DNA of 40,453 bases from positions 1 to 40,453 of the forward strand of contig NZ_JBHLWA010000039.1 of the NCBI RefSeq assembly GCF_042433085.1, written 5' to 3'. Below, piece after piece: positions 26,401 through 35,625 of the stretch. The stretch comes from Gallibacterium melopsittaci. GTDB taxonomy: Bacteria; Pseudomonadota; Gammaproteobacteria; Enterobacterales; Pasteurellaceae. The notes beneath the pieces were generated by a model that had not been told where the DNA came from, searched no databases, and saw nothing but the letters and a program-made list of their open reading frames with translations. The first letter of the stretch is position 1. Every line of letters starts with the position of its first letter. Both the position numbers and the translations under genes were made by a program.

Positions 26401-28821
26401 TTAAACATCTAAATTTGCGTGTAATGCATTAGTTTCAATAAAGTCGCGGCGAGGTTCAACTTCATCTCCCATTAAGGTAGTAAAGATTTGATCTGCTGCT
26501 ACCGCATCACGAATTGACACTTTTAACATACGGCGTGCTTCTGGATCCATTGTTGTTTCCCAAAGCTGCTCAGGATTCATTTCCCCCAATCCTTTATAGC
26601 GTTGTACTGATAAGCCACGGCGAGATTCTTTCACAAGCCATTCAATCGCTTGTTCAAAACTTGTCACATTCAGACGACGTTCACCACGCATCACATAAGC
26701 ACCATCTTCAAGTAAATTACGCAACTGGTGACCTAATTTACAAATTAACGCATATTCACTACCTTCGGCGAAATGGAAATCAAGTGCATAATCCATATCA
26801 ATACCATGAGTACGTACCGTAATCACAGGCTCATACAGATGACGTTCTGCATTATATTGTACTTTTGCTGCATAATGATTACCGTGCAACTCTTTCTTGG
26901 TTAAGGTTTCAACCAAACTTTCTACCCATTGTTGCACAGCTTGTTCTTGTTGCATTAATGCTTTATCTAGATCTGGATGATAAACTAATGCTTGTAAAAT
27001 TGGTGCTGGATAACGACGTGCAATACGTTGAATCATTTTATTCACACGATTATATTCCGCCACCAAATTTTCTAATGGTAAACCTTGCATTGCAGGTGCA
27101 TCTGGGTGTACATATAACGCTGCCCCATCTAAAGCAATTGATAACTCATATTGTGTCATTGCATCATCATCTTTGATGTATTGCTCTTGTTTACCTTTTT
27201 TCACTTTATATAACGGTGGTTGAGCAATATAGACGTGTCCTCGCTCAATTAATTCTGGCATTTGACGATAGAAGAATGTCAATAACAATGTACGAATATG
27301 CGATCCATCAACATCCGCATCCGTCATAATAATAATATTGTGATAACGCAATTTATCTGGATTGTATTCATCTCGCCCAATACCACAACCTAAGGCAGTA
27401 ATTAATGCTGCCACTTCTTGTGAAGAAAGCATCTTGTCAAAACGAGCCTTTTCAACATTCAAGATTTTACCTTTTAATGGCAAAATCGCTTGATTCTTAC
27501 GGTTACGCCCTTGCTTCGCTGAACCCCCAGCAGAATCACCCTCCACGATATAGAGTTCAGAAAGTGCGGGATCACGTTCTTGGCAATCGGCTAATTTACC
27601 TGGCAAACCACCCAAATCTAATGCACCTTTACGGCGTGTCATTTCTCTTGCTTTGCGAGCCGCTTCTCTTGCTCTTGCTGCATCGATAATTTTACCGACA
27701 ATAATTTTGGCATCTGCTGGATTTTCTAATAGGTATTCTTGTAAACGCTCTCCCATTGTGGATTCCACCACACCTTTTACTTCAGAAGAAACAAGTTTGT
27801 CTTTTGTTTGGGAAGAGAATTTCGGATCTGGTACTTTCACGGAAACAATCGCCACTAGCCCTTCACGTGCATCATCACCAGCCATCGAAATTTTGGTTTT
27901 CTTGTTATACCCTTCTTTTTCCATATAGTTATTTAATGTTCTGGTCATCGCACCACGAAAACCAGCTAAGTGCGTACCACCATCTCGTTGTGGAATATTA
28001 TTGGTAAAACAGTAGAGATTCTCTTGGAAGCCATCGTTCCACTGCAATGCGACTTCTACACCAATGCCATCTTTTTCAGTCATAAAATAGAATGGCTTTT
28101 GGTGAATTGGATTTTTATTACGATTAAGATACTCAACAAAGGCTTGAATCCCGCCCTCATAATGAAAATGATCAGATTTATCTGTCCGTTTATCAAATAA
28201 TTTAATCGAAACTCCTGAGTTTAAAAAAGAGAGTTCTCTTAGGCGTTTCGCTAAAATTTCATATTGGAATTCAACATTGCTAAAAATAGTTGGACTTGGC
28301 CAAAAACGTACGGTTGTTCCCGTTTTGTCACTTTCACCAATAACAGCTAATGGTGCTTGAGGTTCCCCTAAACAATAGAATTGTTCATGAACGTGTCCTT
28401 CACGGCGAATTGTTAACTGTAATTTATCAGATAACGCATTAACAACTGACACACCTACACCATGCAAGCCACCAGATACTTTATAAGAATTATCATCAAA
28501 CTTACCGCCTGCATGAAGCACAGTCATAATAACTTCTGCTGCTGATACGCCCTCTTCTTCATGGATACCGACAGGAATTCCCCGTCCATCATCTTGTACA
28601 GAAACAGAATTATCTTCGTGAATTGTTACCACAATATCTTTACAATAGCCTGCTAATGCTTCATCAATCGCATTATCAACCACTTCAAACACCATATGGT
28701 GTAACCCAGTTCCATCATCTGTATCACCGATATACATTCCTGGACGTTTCCGCACGGCATCAAGCCCTTTTAATACTTTAATACTTGATGAATCGTAAGA
28801 ATTTGATGTTTGATCTGACAT
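26401..28821 (-). CDS. gyrB: DNA gyrase subunit B
   Basis: GyrB is the ATPase subunit of gyrase, which introduces negative supercoils. The 806-residue protein is full length. It has the GHKL ATPase domain with EVVDNAIDEALAGYC (about 46-60), GGLHGVGVSVVNALS, the lysine loop SSQTKDKLVSSEV, the TOPRIM motifs EGDSAGGSAKQGR and DADVDGSHIRTL, a GyrB-specific insert, and the C-terminal QRYKGLGEMNPEQLWETTM with RRDFIETNAL. It is convergent with the uxa operon and has an extended -10 promoter candidate about 40 bases upstream. Confidence 0.99.
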   Translation of the reverse strand: MSDQTSNSYDSSSIKVLKGLDAVRKRPGMYIGDTDDGTGLHHMVFEVVDNAIDEALAGYCKDIVVTIHEDNSVSVQDDGRGIPVGIHEEEGVSAAEVIMTVLHAGGKFDDNSYKVSGGLHGVGVSVVNALSDKLQLTIRREGHVHEQFYCLGEPQAPLAVIGESDKTGTTVRFWPSPTIFSNVEFQYEILAKRLRELSFLNSGVSIKLFDKRTDKSDHFHYEGGIQAFVEYLNRNKNPIHQKPFYFMTEKDGIGVEVALQWNDGFQENLYCFTNNIPQRDGGTHLAGFRGAMTRTLNNYMEKEGYNKKTKISMAGDDAREGLVAIVSVKVPDPKFSSQTKDKLVSSEVKGVVESTMGERLQEYLLENPADAKIIVGKIIDAARAREAARKAREMTRRKGALDLGGLPGKLADCQERDPALSELYIVEGDSAGGSAKQGRNRKNQAILPLKGKILNVEKARFDKMLSSQEVAALITALGCGIGRDEYNPDKLRYHNIIIMTDADVDGSHIRTLLLTFFYRQMPELIERGHVYIAQPPLYKVKKGKQEQYIKDDDAMTQYELSIALDGAALYVHPDAPAMQGLPLENLVAEYNRVNKMIQRIARRYPAPILQALVYHPDLDKALMQQEQAVQQWVESLVETLTKKELHGNHYAAKVQYNAERHLYEPVITVRTHGIDMDYALDFHFAEGSEYALICKLGHQLRNLLEDGAYVMRGERRLNVTSFEQAIEWLVKESRRGLSVQRYKGLGEMNPEQLWETTMDPEARRMLKVSIRDAVAADQIFTTLMGDEVEPRRDFIETNALHANLDV

Positions 28822-28861
28822 AATTTTTATTCTCTAGTTTTTGCTCAAAAAATTGGGCGAA

Positions 28862-28870
28862 ATTATAGCA
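28862..28870 (-). promoter_or_regulatory. Extended -10 promoter candidate for gyrB
   Basis: The minus strand reads TGCTATAAT, a perfect -10 with the TGN extension. No good -35 lies 16-18 bases upstream, which is common for extended -10 promoters. The predicted leader is about 33 bases, with AGAGAA before the gyrB ATG. Confidence 0.55.
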
Positions 28871-28949
28871 GAAAAGGGCATTAAATCCTAGAAAATACCT
28901 CTAGTTATCTCGCATCTTTTCGCAGTAAATTTCGCCATTTAATCGTTTT

Positions 28950-29447
28950 TTATGGACGGCATTGCCTTGCAAATTTTTCACTACCTTGTGCAATCCAATC
29001 CATATTTTTTGCGGAACGCTGTGCTTGTAAATCACGTAATGCATCATAAATTCCTTGCTGCAAACTTGGTACATTCACACCTTGCCAACAATTCAAATGT
29101 TGGAAATTAGTTTGTAAATCCGCTGCAAAAATCATACCACTATAATAATCATAGACATATGCATCAAAGCCTTTGCCTTGATCATATAACTGATGCTTTA
29201 ATTCCGAGATTGGCTGTTTATATTTACCATTAAACCAATCAACAACCCCATGAGCAAAAGAGTCAACATTAAATTTATCATTCACACGCCCTTGATAAGT
29301 TTGTTGAGTGGCTTCATACGCTGGTGCATAGGAAGTTTGTACAATCTGTTCTGGCGTTAATTCAATAACAGGTTTATTGACAGTTTTACTGGTACAAGCT
29401 GTTAAACCTAAAACCAACATCAGATAACCTATTTTTTTCATCATCAT
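28950..29447 (-). CDS. Small lipoprotein of unknown function
   Basis: This 165-residue protein starts with a short basic and hydrophobic signal ending in the lipobox LTAC (about 15-18), so it should be cleaved and lipidated at C18. The mature part has no membrane segment and contains a tract YDYYSGMIFAADLQ and two cysteines, one in NCWQG and one close to the C-terminus (RQCRP), that could pair in the periplasm. I do not recognise a functional family. Three consecutive ATG codons (29447, 29444, 29441) follow AAGGA, so the exact start is uncertain by up to two residues. It is divergent from yihI. Confidence 0.8.
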   Translation of the reverse strand: MMMKKIGYLMLVLGLTACTSKTVNKPVIELTPEQIVQTSYAPAYEATQQTYQGRVNDKFNVDSFAHGVVDWFNGKYKQPISELKHQLYDQGKGFDAYVYDYYSGMIFAADLQTNFQHLNCWQGVNVPSLQQGIYDALRDLQAQRSAKNMDWIAQGSEKFARQCRP

Positions 29448-29516
29448 TTGATCCTTTTATTCAATAGATTTCAAGCAATATACCTAAAGCAGTAGATGCT
29501 AAATTTTACAATTCAA

Positions 29517-29525
29517 TGCTATAAT
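29517..29525 (+). promoter_or_regulatory. Extended -10 promoter candidate for yihI
   Basis: The plus strand reads TGCTATAAT, the same extended -10 as upstream of gyrB, without a good -35. It gives a leader of about 42 bases before the yihI ATG. Confidence 0.5.
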
Positions 29526-29573
29526 CGCAACCTATATCATTATCTTATAACTGTTTAATTATTAATATTTACT

Positions 29574-30128
29574 ATGAGTCGTCAAAAGAAAACACGCAAA
29601 ATTAGTGATTTAATGCCTGTACGCAAGCAGGATAAAAAAGAGCCTGCCTTAGCAAAAAAAGGGAAAAAACCAACTCGCTACGAATTAGATAATAAAGCAT
29701 GGGAAGAAAAACGTAAGAAAAAACATAAAGGACGTCCTGCGGGTAACCGTTACAGCCCAGTAAGCGAAAAACAGGATAATAATCTCCAAGTTGCTAAAGA
29801 TCCTCGTGTTGGTAGCCGTAAAAAAATACCTCTTATTATTGAAGAAGTGAATCGTCAAACTGTTGTTGTCGATCAGAGTGTAAAAGCAACGAAAAAAGTT
29901 ATTTCACCAGAACAGGAGTTATTTGAATTAGAAAATAATCTTGCTCTCAATGAATTACTCGATCAATTAGATGCAGGTAAAACATTATCAAAACAAGATC
30001 AACAATTTGTTGATCAATGCCTAGCAAGAATAGAAGAATTAATGCAAGAGTTAGGTATTGAAGAAGAGGATGAAGACCAAGATCTCTATCAACAATTTGA
30101 AAACATCAATATTAATCAATTTAAATAA
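29574..30128 (+). CDS. yihI: Der GTPase-activating protein YihI
   Basis: YihI stimulates the GTPase Der and so tunes late 50S ribosome assembly. The 184-residue protein has the family layout: a very basic N-terminal half (residues 1-60, with RKKKHKGRPAGNR), the motif KDPRVGSRKKIPL near residue 78, and an acidic C-terminal end (EEEDEDQDLYQQ). No clear Shine-Dalgarno sequence precedes the ATG. It lies two bases before the DUF2489 gene and upstream of hemN, an arrangement also known to me from other gamma-proteobacteria. Confidence 0.88.
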   Translation: MSRQKKTRKISDLMPVRKQDKKEPALAKKGKKPTRYELDNKAWEEKRKKKHKGRPAGNRYSPVSEKQDNNLQVAKDPRVGSRKKIPLIIEEVNRQTVVVDQSVKATKKVISPEQELFELENNLALNELLDQLDAGKTLSKQDQQFVDQCLARIEELMQELGIEEEDEDQDLYQQFENININQFK

Positions 30129-30130
30129 TT

Positions 30131-30565
30131 ATGAATTTTTCTGTTTTATTATTTAGTGTTGGCAGTTTAATTGTCATTGGCATGGTTAGTTATCTAATTT
30201 GGTTACTTCTTGCCATTCAAAAACAAAAACGTACTATCCAAGCAGCTTATCAACAACGCCTAGATCGTTTGCAAGAAAGCATTATTATTATTGCAAAAGC
30301 AATGATGACAGATGAATGTAATCATTCAGAAGGGGTATTACGATTGAAACCGCTACTTGAAGCCTATGGAAAAATCCAACTGAATGCTTATCCTGCAATG
30401 AATCAGCTTTATCTCACCGTAAGAGATATGCCGATTAAAGAAGAACGCCAAGCATTAGCCAAAAAAGAACGTCGTAAATTGGATTTAACACGCGAAAGTA
30501 GCGAAGCAAAATTAGAACAACAAATTAAATTGGAGTTACCTCAATTACTTGAGGCTATCAAATAA
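30131..30565 (+). CDS. DUF2489-type membrane-anchored protein
   Basis: This 144-residue protein has one N-terminal membrane segment (about 5-29), then a cytoplasmic helical part. A conserved-looking core (IAKAMMTDECNHSEGVLRLKP) is followed by a charged C-terminal helix rich in lysine, arginine and glutamate. It matches my recollection of DUF2489 proteins located between yihI and hemN. The function is unknown. It is probably translationally linked to yihI, whose stop lies two bases before. Confidence 0.78.
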   Translation: MNFSVLLFSVGSLIVIGMVSYLIWLLLAIQKQKRTIQAAYQQRLDRLQESIIIIAKAMMTDECNHSEGVLRLKPLLEAYGKIQLNAYPAMNQLYLTVRDMPIKEERQALAKKERRKLDLTRESSEAKLEQQIKLELPQLLEAIK

Positions 30566-30585
30566 TTAATAGTGGGGAATGAATT

Positions 30586-31953
30586 ATGTCTGAAATACTC
30601 TGGGATCATAATCTGATTCGTAAATATAACCAATCAGGGCCTCGTTATACCTCTTATCCAACTGCATTAGAATTTAATGAAGTTTATAACAATGATGATT
30701 TTGTGATGGCAGCAGAACGCTACCCATCTCGCCCATTATCTTTATATGTGCATATTCCTTTTTGCCATAAACTTTGTTACTTCTGTGCCTGTAATAAGGT
30801 AATTACACGTCATCAGCATAAGGCAGACATCTATTTAGATTATTTAGAAAAAGAAATTAACACTCGAGCCAAACTATTTAAACAGCGGATCGTAACGCAA
30901 ATTCACTGGGGTGGTGGTACACCAACCTATCTCACTGAAGAACAATCTGCTCGTTTAATGGCTATGCTACGCAGTAATTTTACTATCAGTGATGATGCCG
31001 AAATTAGCATTGAAATGGATCCTCGTGAGATTGAACTCTCGATGCTTGAACATCTACATAATATCGGATTCAACCGTATTAGTATGGGAGTCCAAGATTT
31101 TAATAAAGATGTACAAAAAGCAATCAACCGTGAGCAAGATGAAGACTTTATTTTTGCCTTAATGCAACGTGCAAGAGAGCTTGGTTTTCAATCGACTAAT
31201 ATCGATTTAATCTATGGTTTACCACTACAAACGCTCGATAGTTTTATGTTCACATTACAAAAAGTGATTGAATTAAATCCTGATCGTTTGAGTGTCTTTA
31301 ACTATGCTCACTTACCAACCCGCTTTGCAGGACAACGCAAAATCAAAGATGAACAGTTACCTTCACCAGAAACTAAACTCGCTATTTTGCAAAACACTAT
31401 TGAGTTCCTACAACAATCTGGTTATCAATTTATTGGTATGGATCATTTTGCAAAACCAGATGATGAATTAGCCATCGCTCAAGCAAAAGGTGAATTACAT
31501 CGCAATTTCCAAGGTTATACCACACAACAAGAATGTGATTTACTCGGCTTAGGTGTATCTGCGATTAGTTTGTTAGGTGATACTTATGCACAAAACCAAA
31601 AAGAACTCAAAAGTTACTATGCAGATGTAGAAACTCGTGGTATTGCACTGCATAAAGGTTTAGTGTTGACCAATGAAGATTGCTTACGTCGTGATGTAAT
31701 TAAAGCCTTAATTTGTAATTTCAAATTGCCATTTGCAGCGATTGAACAACAATATAATATCGATTTTAAACAACATTTTACCGAAGATTTAGCATTACTA
31801 GCTCCACTAGTTGAAGACGGATTATTACAAATTAATGCAGACAATATTACCGTTTCAGCTAAAGGGCGTTTATTAATTCGTAATATTTGTATGTGTTTTG
31901 ACACCTATTCACGTCAACAAGCTAAACGTCAACAATTTTCACGCATTATTTAA
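30586..31953 (+). CDS. hemN: Oxygen-independent coproporphyrinogen III oxidase
   Basis: HemN is the radical-SAM enzyme that decarboxylates coproporphyrinogen III to protoporphyrinogen IX without oxygen. The 455-residue protein has the N-terminal HemN-specific segment YNQSGPRYTSYPTALEF (14-30), the iron-sulfur motif C60-x3-C64-x2-C67 plus C69, the glycine-rich HWGGGTPTYL, and SMGVQDFNKDVQ. The N-terminal segment and length distinguish it from the HemW heme chaperone. GGGGAATG precedes the ATG. It is in line with yihI and the DUF2489 gene. Confidence 0.96.
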   Translation: MSEILWDHNLIRKYNQSGPRYTSYPTALEFNEVYNNDDFVMAAERYPSRPLSLYVHIPFCHKLCYFCACNKVITRHQHKADIYLDYLEKEINTRAKLFKQRIVTQIHWGGGTPTYLTEEQSARLMAMLRSNFTISDDAEISIEMDPREIELSMLEHLHNIGFNRISMGVQDFNKDVQKAINREQDEDFIFALMQRARELGFQSTNIDLIYGLPLQTLDSFMFTLQKVIELNPDRLSVFNYAHLPTRFAGQRKIKDEQLPSPETKLAILQNTIEFLQQSGYQFIGMDHFAKPDDELAIAQAKGELHRNFQGYTTQQECDLLGLGVSAISLLGDTYAQNQKELKSYYADVETRGIALHKGLVLTNEDCLRRDVIKALICNFKLPFAAIEQQYNIDFKQHFTEDLALLAPLVEDGLLQINADNITVSAKGRLLIRNICMCFDTYSRQQAKRQQFSRII

Positions 31954-31968
31954 CCAACAGGAGATTTA

Positions 31969-32526
31969 ATGAATACATTGCAATTCCTAATACAAACCAT
32001 CATTGGAGTTTATTTGTTTATTTTGGTTGCCAAAACTTGGTTACAGTATTGTCGTGTTAATGCATACAATCCTCTTTCACAAACGCTAATCAAACTAACA
32101 CAACCAGTATTAGCACCTGTACGCAAAGTTATTCCAATGAAATTCAATATTGATTTTTCTGCATTATTTGTTGCGTTTGTCTTAGGAGCACTTAAATTAC
32201 CAATTCTTTATTGGTTAATGTCCGAACGCTTCTCACTAGATCTAATTTATATCGTATTATTAGGTGTTTTATCCATTGCTAAGGCTTGGGGCGAGATGAT
32301 CTTCTGGGCAATCTTTTTACGTGCAATTATGAGTTGGTTCAGCCGTGGTAATAATCCACTGGATTATGTACTTTATCAAATCAGTGAACCACTACTTGCC
32401 CCAATTCGCCGTATTTTACCAAGCACAGGAATGTTAGATTTTTCTGTAATGGTTCTTGGTATCTTGTTGATTCTTTTAAATAATGTCTTGTTCGACATAT
32501 TTGGACAACTTTGGTTAATTGCATAA
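31969..32526 (+). CDS. yggT: YggT family membrane protein
   Basis: This 185-residue inner-membrane protein contains two YGGT repeats. Each has a hydrophobic helix, then the signature NPLSQTLIKLTQPVLAPVRK (about 35-54) or NNPLDYVLYQISEPLLAPIRR (second half), and another helix. Members are linked in some bacteria to osmotic tolerance or cell division, but the molecular role is not settled. AGGAG precedes the ATG. Its stop codon directly abuts the yggU ATG. Confidence 0.93.
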   Translation: MNTLQFLIQTIIGVYLFILVAKTWLQYCRVNAYNPLSQTLIKLTQPVLAPVRKVIPMKFNIDFSALFVAFVLGALKLPILYWLMSERFSLDLIYIVLLGVLSIAKAWGEMIFWAIFLRAIMSWFSRGNNPLDYVLYQISEPLLAPIRRILPSTGMLDFSVMVLGILLILLNNVLFDIFGQLWLIA

Positions 32527-32820
32527 ATGGCAATTCAACAAACTGCACAAGGGCTGTTGTTAAATATTTATCTCCAGCCCAAAGCTAGCAAAGATCAAAT
32601 CATCGGTTTACATGGTGATGAACTTAAAATCACCATTACTGCCCCACCAATCGATGGGCAAGCAAACGCTCATCTCATTAAATTTCTTAGTAAGCAATTC
32701 AAAGTTGCTAAAAACCAAATTGAATTACGTAAAGGGGAGTTAGCTCGGCATAAACAAATTTTTATTACTGCTCCAAAAGTGATTCCTGACGAAATTTTAA
32801 CTATATTGAAAACATATTAA
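32527..32820 (+). CDS. yggU: DUF167 family protein YggU
   Basis: This 97-residue soluble protein has the DUF167 signatures: LQPKASKDQI (16-25), APPIDGQANAHLIKFLSKQF (39-58) and an IELRKGELARHK stretch. The function is unknown across the family. It begins on the base after the yggT stop, as in the common yggT-yggU pairing, and ends before a hairpin terminator. Confidence 0.93.
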   Translation: MAIQQTAQGLLLNIYLQPKASKDQIIGLHGDELKITITAPPIDGQANAHLIKFLSKQFKVAKNQIELRKGELARHKQIFITAPKVIPDEILTILKTY

Positions 32821-32833
32821 TTAATATCAACAA

Positions 32834-32863
32834 AAAAAGGAGCATTTAAATTTGCTCCTTTTT
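32834..32863. terminator. Bidirectional terminator between yggU and slyD
   Basis: The arms AAAAAGGAGCA and TGCTCCTTTTT form an 11-base-pair stem that continues into the loop, with A-tract and T-tract sides that suit termination in both directions. The genes yggU and slyD converge here. Confidence 0.88.
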
Positions 32864-32884
32864 GTCCTATGTAAATCGTTAAGA

Positions 32885-33457
32885 TTAATGGTGGTGATGA
32901 TGTCCACCACAACCGCAGCCACCGTGGCCACCACCACAACAACCGTCTTCATCATCATGATCATGATGATGACCACCACAACAACCTTCACCTTCTTGAT
33001 GTAAATGACCGTGGGCAATCTCTTCTGCAGTTGCTTCACGCACAGAAACCACTTCTACGGTAAATAATAAAGTTTGACCAGCTAACATATGATTACCGTC
33101 AACCACAACATCTTCATCACTCACTTCAGTAATTACAACAGGTAACGGTCCGAGATCAGTATCTGCAATAAAACGCATACCTTCTTTTAATTCATCAACA
33201 CCAACAAAGACATCTTTTGGCACACGTTGCACTAAATTTTCGTTATAAACACCATAGGCTTCTTCTGGCTTAACTTTTACATCAAATTTTTCACCAACAG
33301 CTTTACCTTCTAGTGCATTTTCTAAACCAATCACTAAATTATTATGACCCTGTAAATACTCTAATGGTTGGTTAGCAGGCGCTTCATCAACTAAAATACC
33401 ATCTTCTGTACGAACTTGATAAGCAATGCCTACCACATGATTTTTTGCAACTTTCAT
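32885..33457 (-). CDS. slyD: FKBP-type peptidyl-prolyl isomerase SlyD
   Basis: SlyD is a cytoplasmic prolyl isomerase and chaperone that also binds nickel and helps hydrogenase maturation in bacteria that have it. The 190-residue protein has the FKBP core (1-69 and about 125-148), the inserted chaperone flap (about 70-125), and a C-terminal metal-binding tail from about residue 148. That tail holds 13 histidines and 6 cysteines and ends in five consecutive histidines. GGAGA precedes the ATG at 33457. Monocistronic expression is possible; a 48-base gap separates it from the upstream SIMPL gene. Confidence 0.96.
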   Translation of the reverse strand: MKVAKNHVVGIAYQVRTEDGILVDEAPANQPLEYLQGHNNLVIGLENALEGKAVGEKFDVKVKPEEAYGVYNENLVQRVPKDVFVGVDELKEGMRFIADTDLGPLPVVITEVSDEDVVVDGNHMLAGQTLLFTVEVVSVREATAEEIAHGHLHQEGEGCCGGHHHDHDDEDGCCGGGHGGCGCGGHHHHH

Positions 33458-33505
33458 TCATTTCTCCAATAAGTTACGCAAAGGAAATAAATTGTAACGG
33501 AATTT

Positions 33506-34228
33506 CTATTTTTCTGATAGTGAAATCACGACATCAGCACTCATTGTGAGTCGAGTTTCACCAGGTGTAAATCCTAAGTTATTTTCAACATCTTGTGCTT
33601 TCGCTAAACGCATAGGTGTAGCTCTAGTCGCCATATATCCCGAATTATTTAAATTAATATTGATAATATGATATTGCTCACGGTGCAATTCAGTTTTAAT
33701 AACTTCTGCTTGCTGTTGTGCTAACGCTAATAATGTTTTTACCATTTCTGCTTCTTGCTGTTTACGCATTTCTGTAGAAACAAAGAAATTTGTATTTTGT
33801 ACCCTAAACTCATTAGGTAATTCAGAAATAAAAATAGACACTTCAGCAAAATCATCACTCTCTAATGTAAGACTTGCCTCTAATGTCCAACCAACAACCT
33901 TACCCTCATTATTATAATTTGCATAACTATTACGTTGATTTCCTACCACTTTTAAAGCAGGATAATGCTTTGCTAACTGAGGTATCAATTCATCAATACG
34001 TTGTTCGAGTGCTTGTCTTGCTTTTTTTGTCAGTTTATTTGTCTGCACTTGAGTATTTAATACAACTTGAACCTTATCTTCTTTAACCACAGATTCTGTT
34101 GTAACTTGATAACTTACTTTACTTAAAGTATCTGACTGAGTTGATACACTATTATCAGCTTGAACTTGTCCAATAAAAAACATTCCTGCTACCAAACAAA
34201 TTCGCCCCAATAACGATCGCTTGTTCAT
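33506..34228 (-). CDS. Periplasmic SIMPL (DUF541) domain protein
   Basis: From the ATG at 34228 (AAGGAG upstream) this is a 240-residue secreted protein with a signal peptide of about 24 residues ending VQA. The remainder fits the SIMPL/DUF541 fold: a repeated beta-alpha pattern, a Q-rich helix (RKQQEAEMVKTLLALAQQQAEVIK), and a C-terminal VTISLS-like strand. An upstream in-frame start at 34276 would spoil the signal peptide. The family includes YggE and the brucella 26-kDa immunogenic protein, with an unclear, possibly stress-related role. It lies 19 bases after the DUF1523 gene. Confidence 0.75.
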   Translation of the reverse strand: MNKRSLLGRICLVAGMFFIGQVQADNSVSTQSDTLSKVSYQVTTESVVKEDKVQVVLNTQVQTNKLTKKARQALEQRIDELIPQLAKHYPALKVVGNQRNSYANYNNEGKVVGWTLEASLTLESDDFAEVSIFISELPNEFRVQNTNFFVSTEMRKQQEAEMVKTLLALAQQQAEVIKTELHREQYHIININLNNSGYMATRATPMRLAKAQDVENNLGFTPGETRLTMSADVVISLSEK

Positions 34229-34247
34229 ATTTTTAATGACTCCTTGT

Positions 34248-34790
34248 TTACTCACTATCAAACCAACCACGCACAAATTGAATTGATAAAAATAGCGTTA
34301 AGAGTAATACAACATAGAGAATATAACTCACAATTGGATGAGAGACGGAAGCGTCTGCTGTCGTTTCTTTTACTGAAACGACATTACTAAACTCATCTAA
34401 CATCGTAATTCTCCAACCATAATACTTCACTTCAACTAATGCTTTCTCATTGGCTAACGCTTGCGCTTTTGCTTGGATATTAGCGGAATCAAATTTGAAA
34501 TAGAATGGAAATCCCCAACGTGTATCTTCATTACGATAAACCATTACTTTTTCTGTTTTTGGATCTTGGGTATAAATATAATAAACATCTCGTGTTGGAC
34601 CATCTGCTGGGTTTGCTTTACTAATAGGACCATCTTTATCAACACGTTTTACTTCTACCCCTGTGATTTGAGCAACTGCATAACTTGGAAAAACATAGTT
34701 CACACCAGCTGCCAATATCACATGTACACCTAATGCAACAGCAATAAAGAACCACATAAAAAAGCGTCGAATAGTAGATTGTTGCGCCAT
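34248..34790 (-). CDS. DUF1523-type two-membrane-segment protein
   Basis: This 180-residue protein has an N-terminal membrane segment (about 10-32), an extracytoplasmic central part with the recognisable MVYRNEDTRWGFPFYFKFDS and VEVKYYGWRITML stretches, and a C-terminal membrane segment (about 153-172). These motifs match my recollection of the DUF1523 family. The function is unknown. AGAGGAA precedes the ATG. It lies between ycfH and the SIMPL gene, all on the same strand. Confidence 0.75.
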   Translation of the reverse strand: MAQQSTIRRFFMWFFIAVALGVHVILAAGVNYVFPSYAVAQITGVEVKRVDKDGPISKANPADGPTRDVYYIYTQDPKTEKVMVYRNEDTRWGFPFYFKFDSANIQAKAQALANEKALVEVKYYGWRITMLDEFSNVVSVKETTADASVSHPIVSYILYVVLLLTLFLSIQFVRGWFDSE

Positions 34791-34835
34791 GGTTATTTCC
34801 TCTTTTTATTCCAAAAGTTTTCTTATCCTAGCATA

Positions 34836-35621
34836 TTATTGTGACAAATTAACGCCAAATAACTGACTAAAATTCTGTGTTGTGATCTCTGCCAATGCTT
34901 CAACAGATACACCTTTTAAGGTTGCAACATATTCACAAACTTCTCTCACATAAGCAGGTTGATTTTGTTTTCCTCGATAAGGAACAGGAGCTAAATAAGG
35001 TGAATCTGTTTCAACTAATAAACGATCTAATGGGACATAACGGATAACATCTCGAATATCTTCTGCATTTTTAAATGTAATGATGCCTGATACGGAAATA
35101 TAAAAGCCTAAATCCAGTGCTTGTTCTGCAAACCACTGATTTTCCGTGAAACAATGAATTACTCCTCCGCAGCGTTCTGCCTGTTGTGCTTTTAATATCT
35201 GTATTGTATCTTCTCTCGCCGAGCGTGTATGAATAATCACTGGTTTGTTAAATTCATTCGCAATATTAATTTGTTCAGCAAAACACGCCTGTTGTGCCTG
35301 CTTATTTTCCGCACTGTAATAATAATCTAAACCAATTTCGCCTACTGCAACCACTTCAGGCAATGCAATAATCTCACGTAATTTAACAGGATCGAAAACC
35401 TCATCTTCAATATCTAATGGATGTAAGCCACAAGAAAAAGAAACATCTTTTCGCTGTCCTAACATCTGTTGTAACTGATGAAATCTTGCGATCCCTACCC
35501 CAATCGCTAAACAATGTTTCACATCTCGCTGTTTTGCTTTGGCCAATACTTCATCTACATCTTTATGCAAATTTTCATAATCTAATGCATCTAAATGACA
35601 ATGTGAATCTACAATAAACAT
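34836..35621 (-). CDS. ycfH: TatD-family metal-dependent hydrolase YcfH
   Basis: This is a TIM-barrel hydrolase of the TatD family, whose members act as metal-dependent DNases in some studies. From the ATG at 35621 the protein has 261 residues and the metal-binding start MFIVDSHCHLD (H7, H9). Further ligand motifs are GEIGLDYYY, PVIIHTR, VIHCFTE and ETDSPYLAP. The nine-codon TTG extension at 35648 overlaps holB and is less likely. Adjacency to holB and tmk identifies it as YcfH rather than TatD itself. Confidence 0.94.
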   Translation of the reverse strand: MFIVDSHCHLDALDYENLHKDVDEVLAKAKQRDVKHCLAIGVGIARFHQLQQMLGQRKDVSFSCGLHPLDIEDEVFDPVKLREIIALPEVVAVGEIGLDYYYSAENKQAQQACFAEQINIANEFNKPVIIHTRSAREDTIQILKAQQAERCGGVIHCFTENQWFAEQALDLGFYISVSGIITFKNAEDIRDVIRYVPLDRLLVETDSPYLAPVPYRGKQNQPAYVREVCEYVATLKGVSVEALAEITTQNFSQLFGVNLSQ

Positions 35622-35625
35622 CTTT

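Noticed and set aside
32827..33039. Minus-strand frame rich in valine, isoleucine and methionine overlapping the slyD end
   Set aside because: It is a shifted-frame reading of the slyD His/Cys tail codons and has no independent support.
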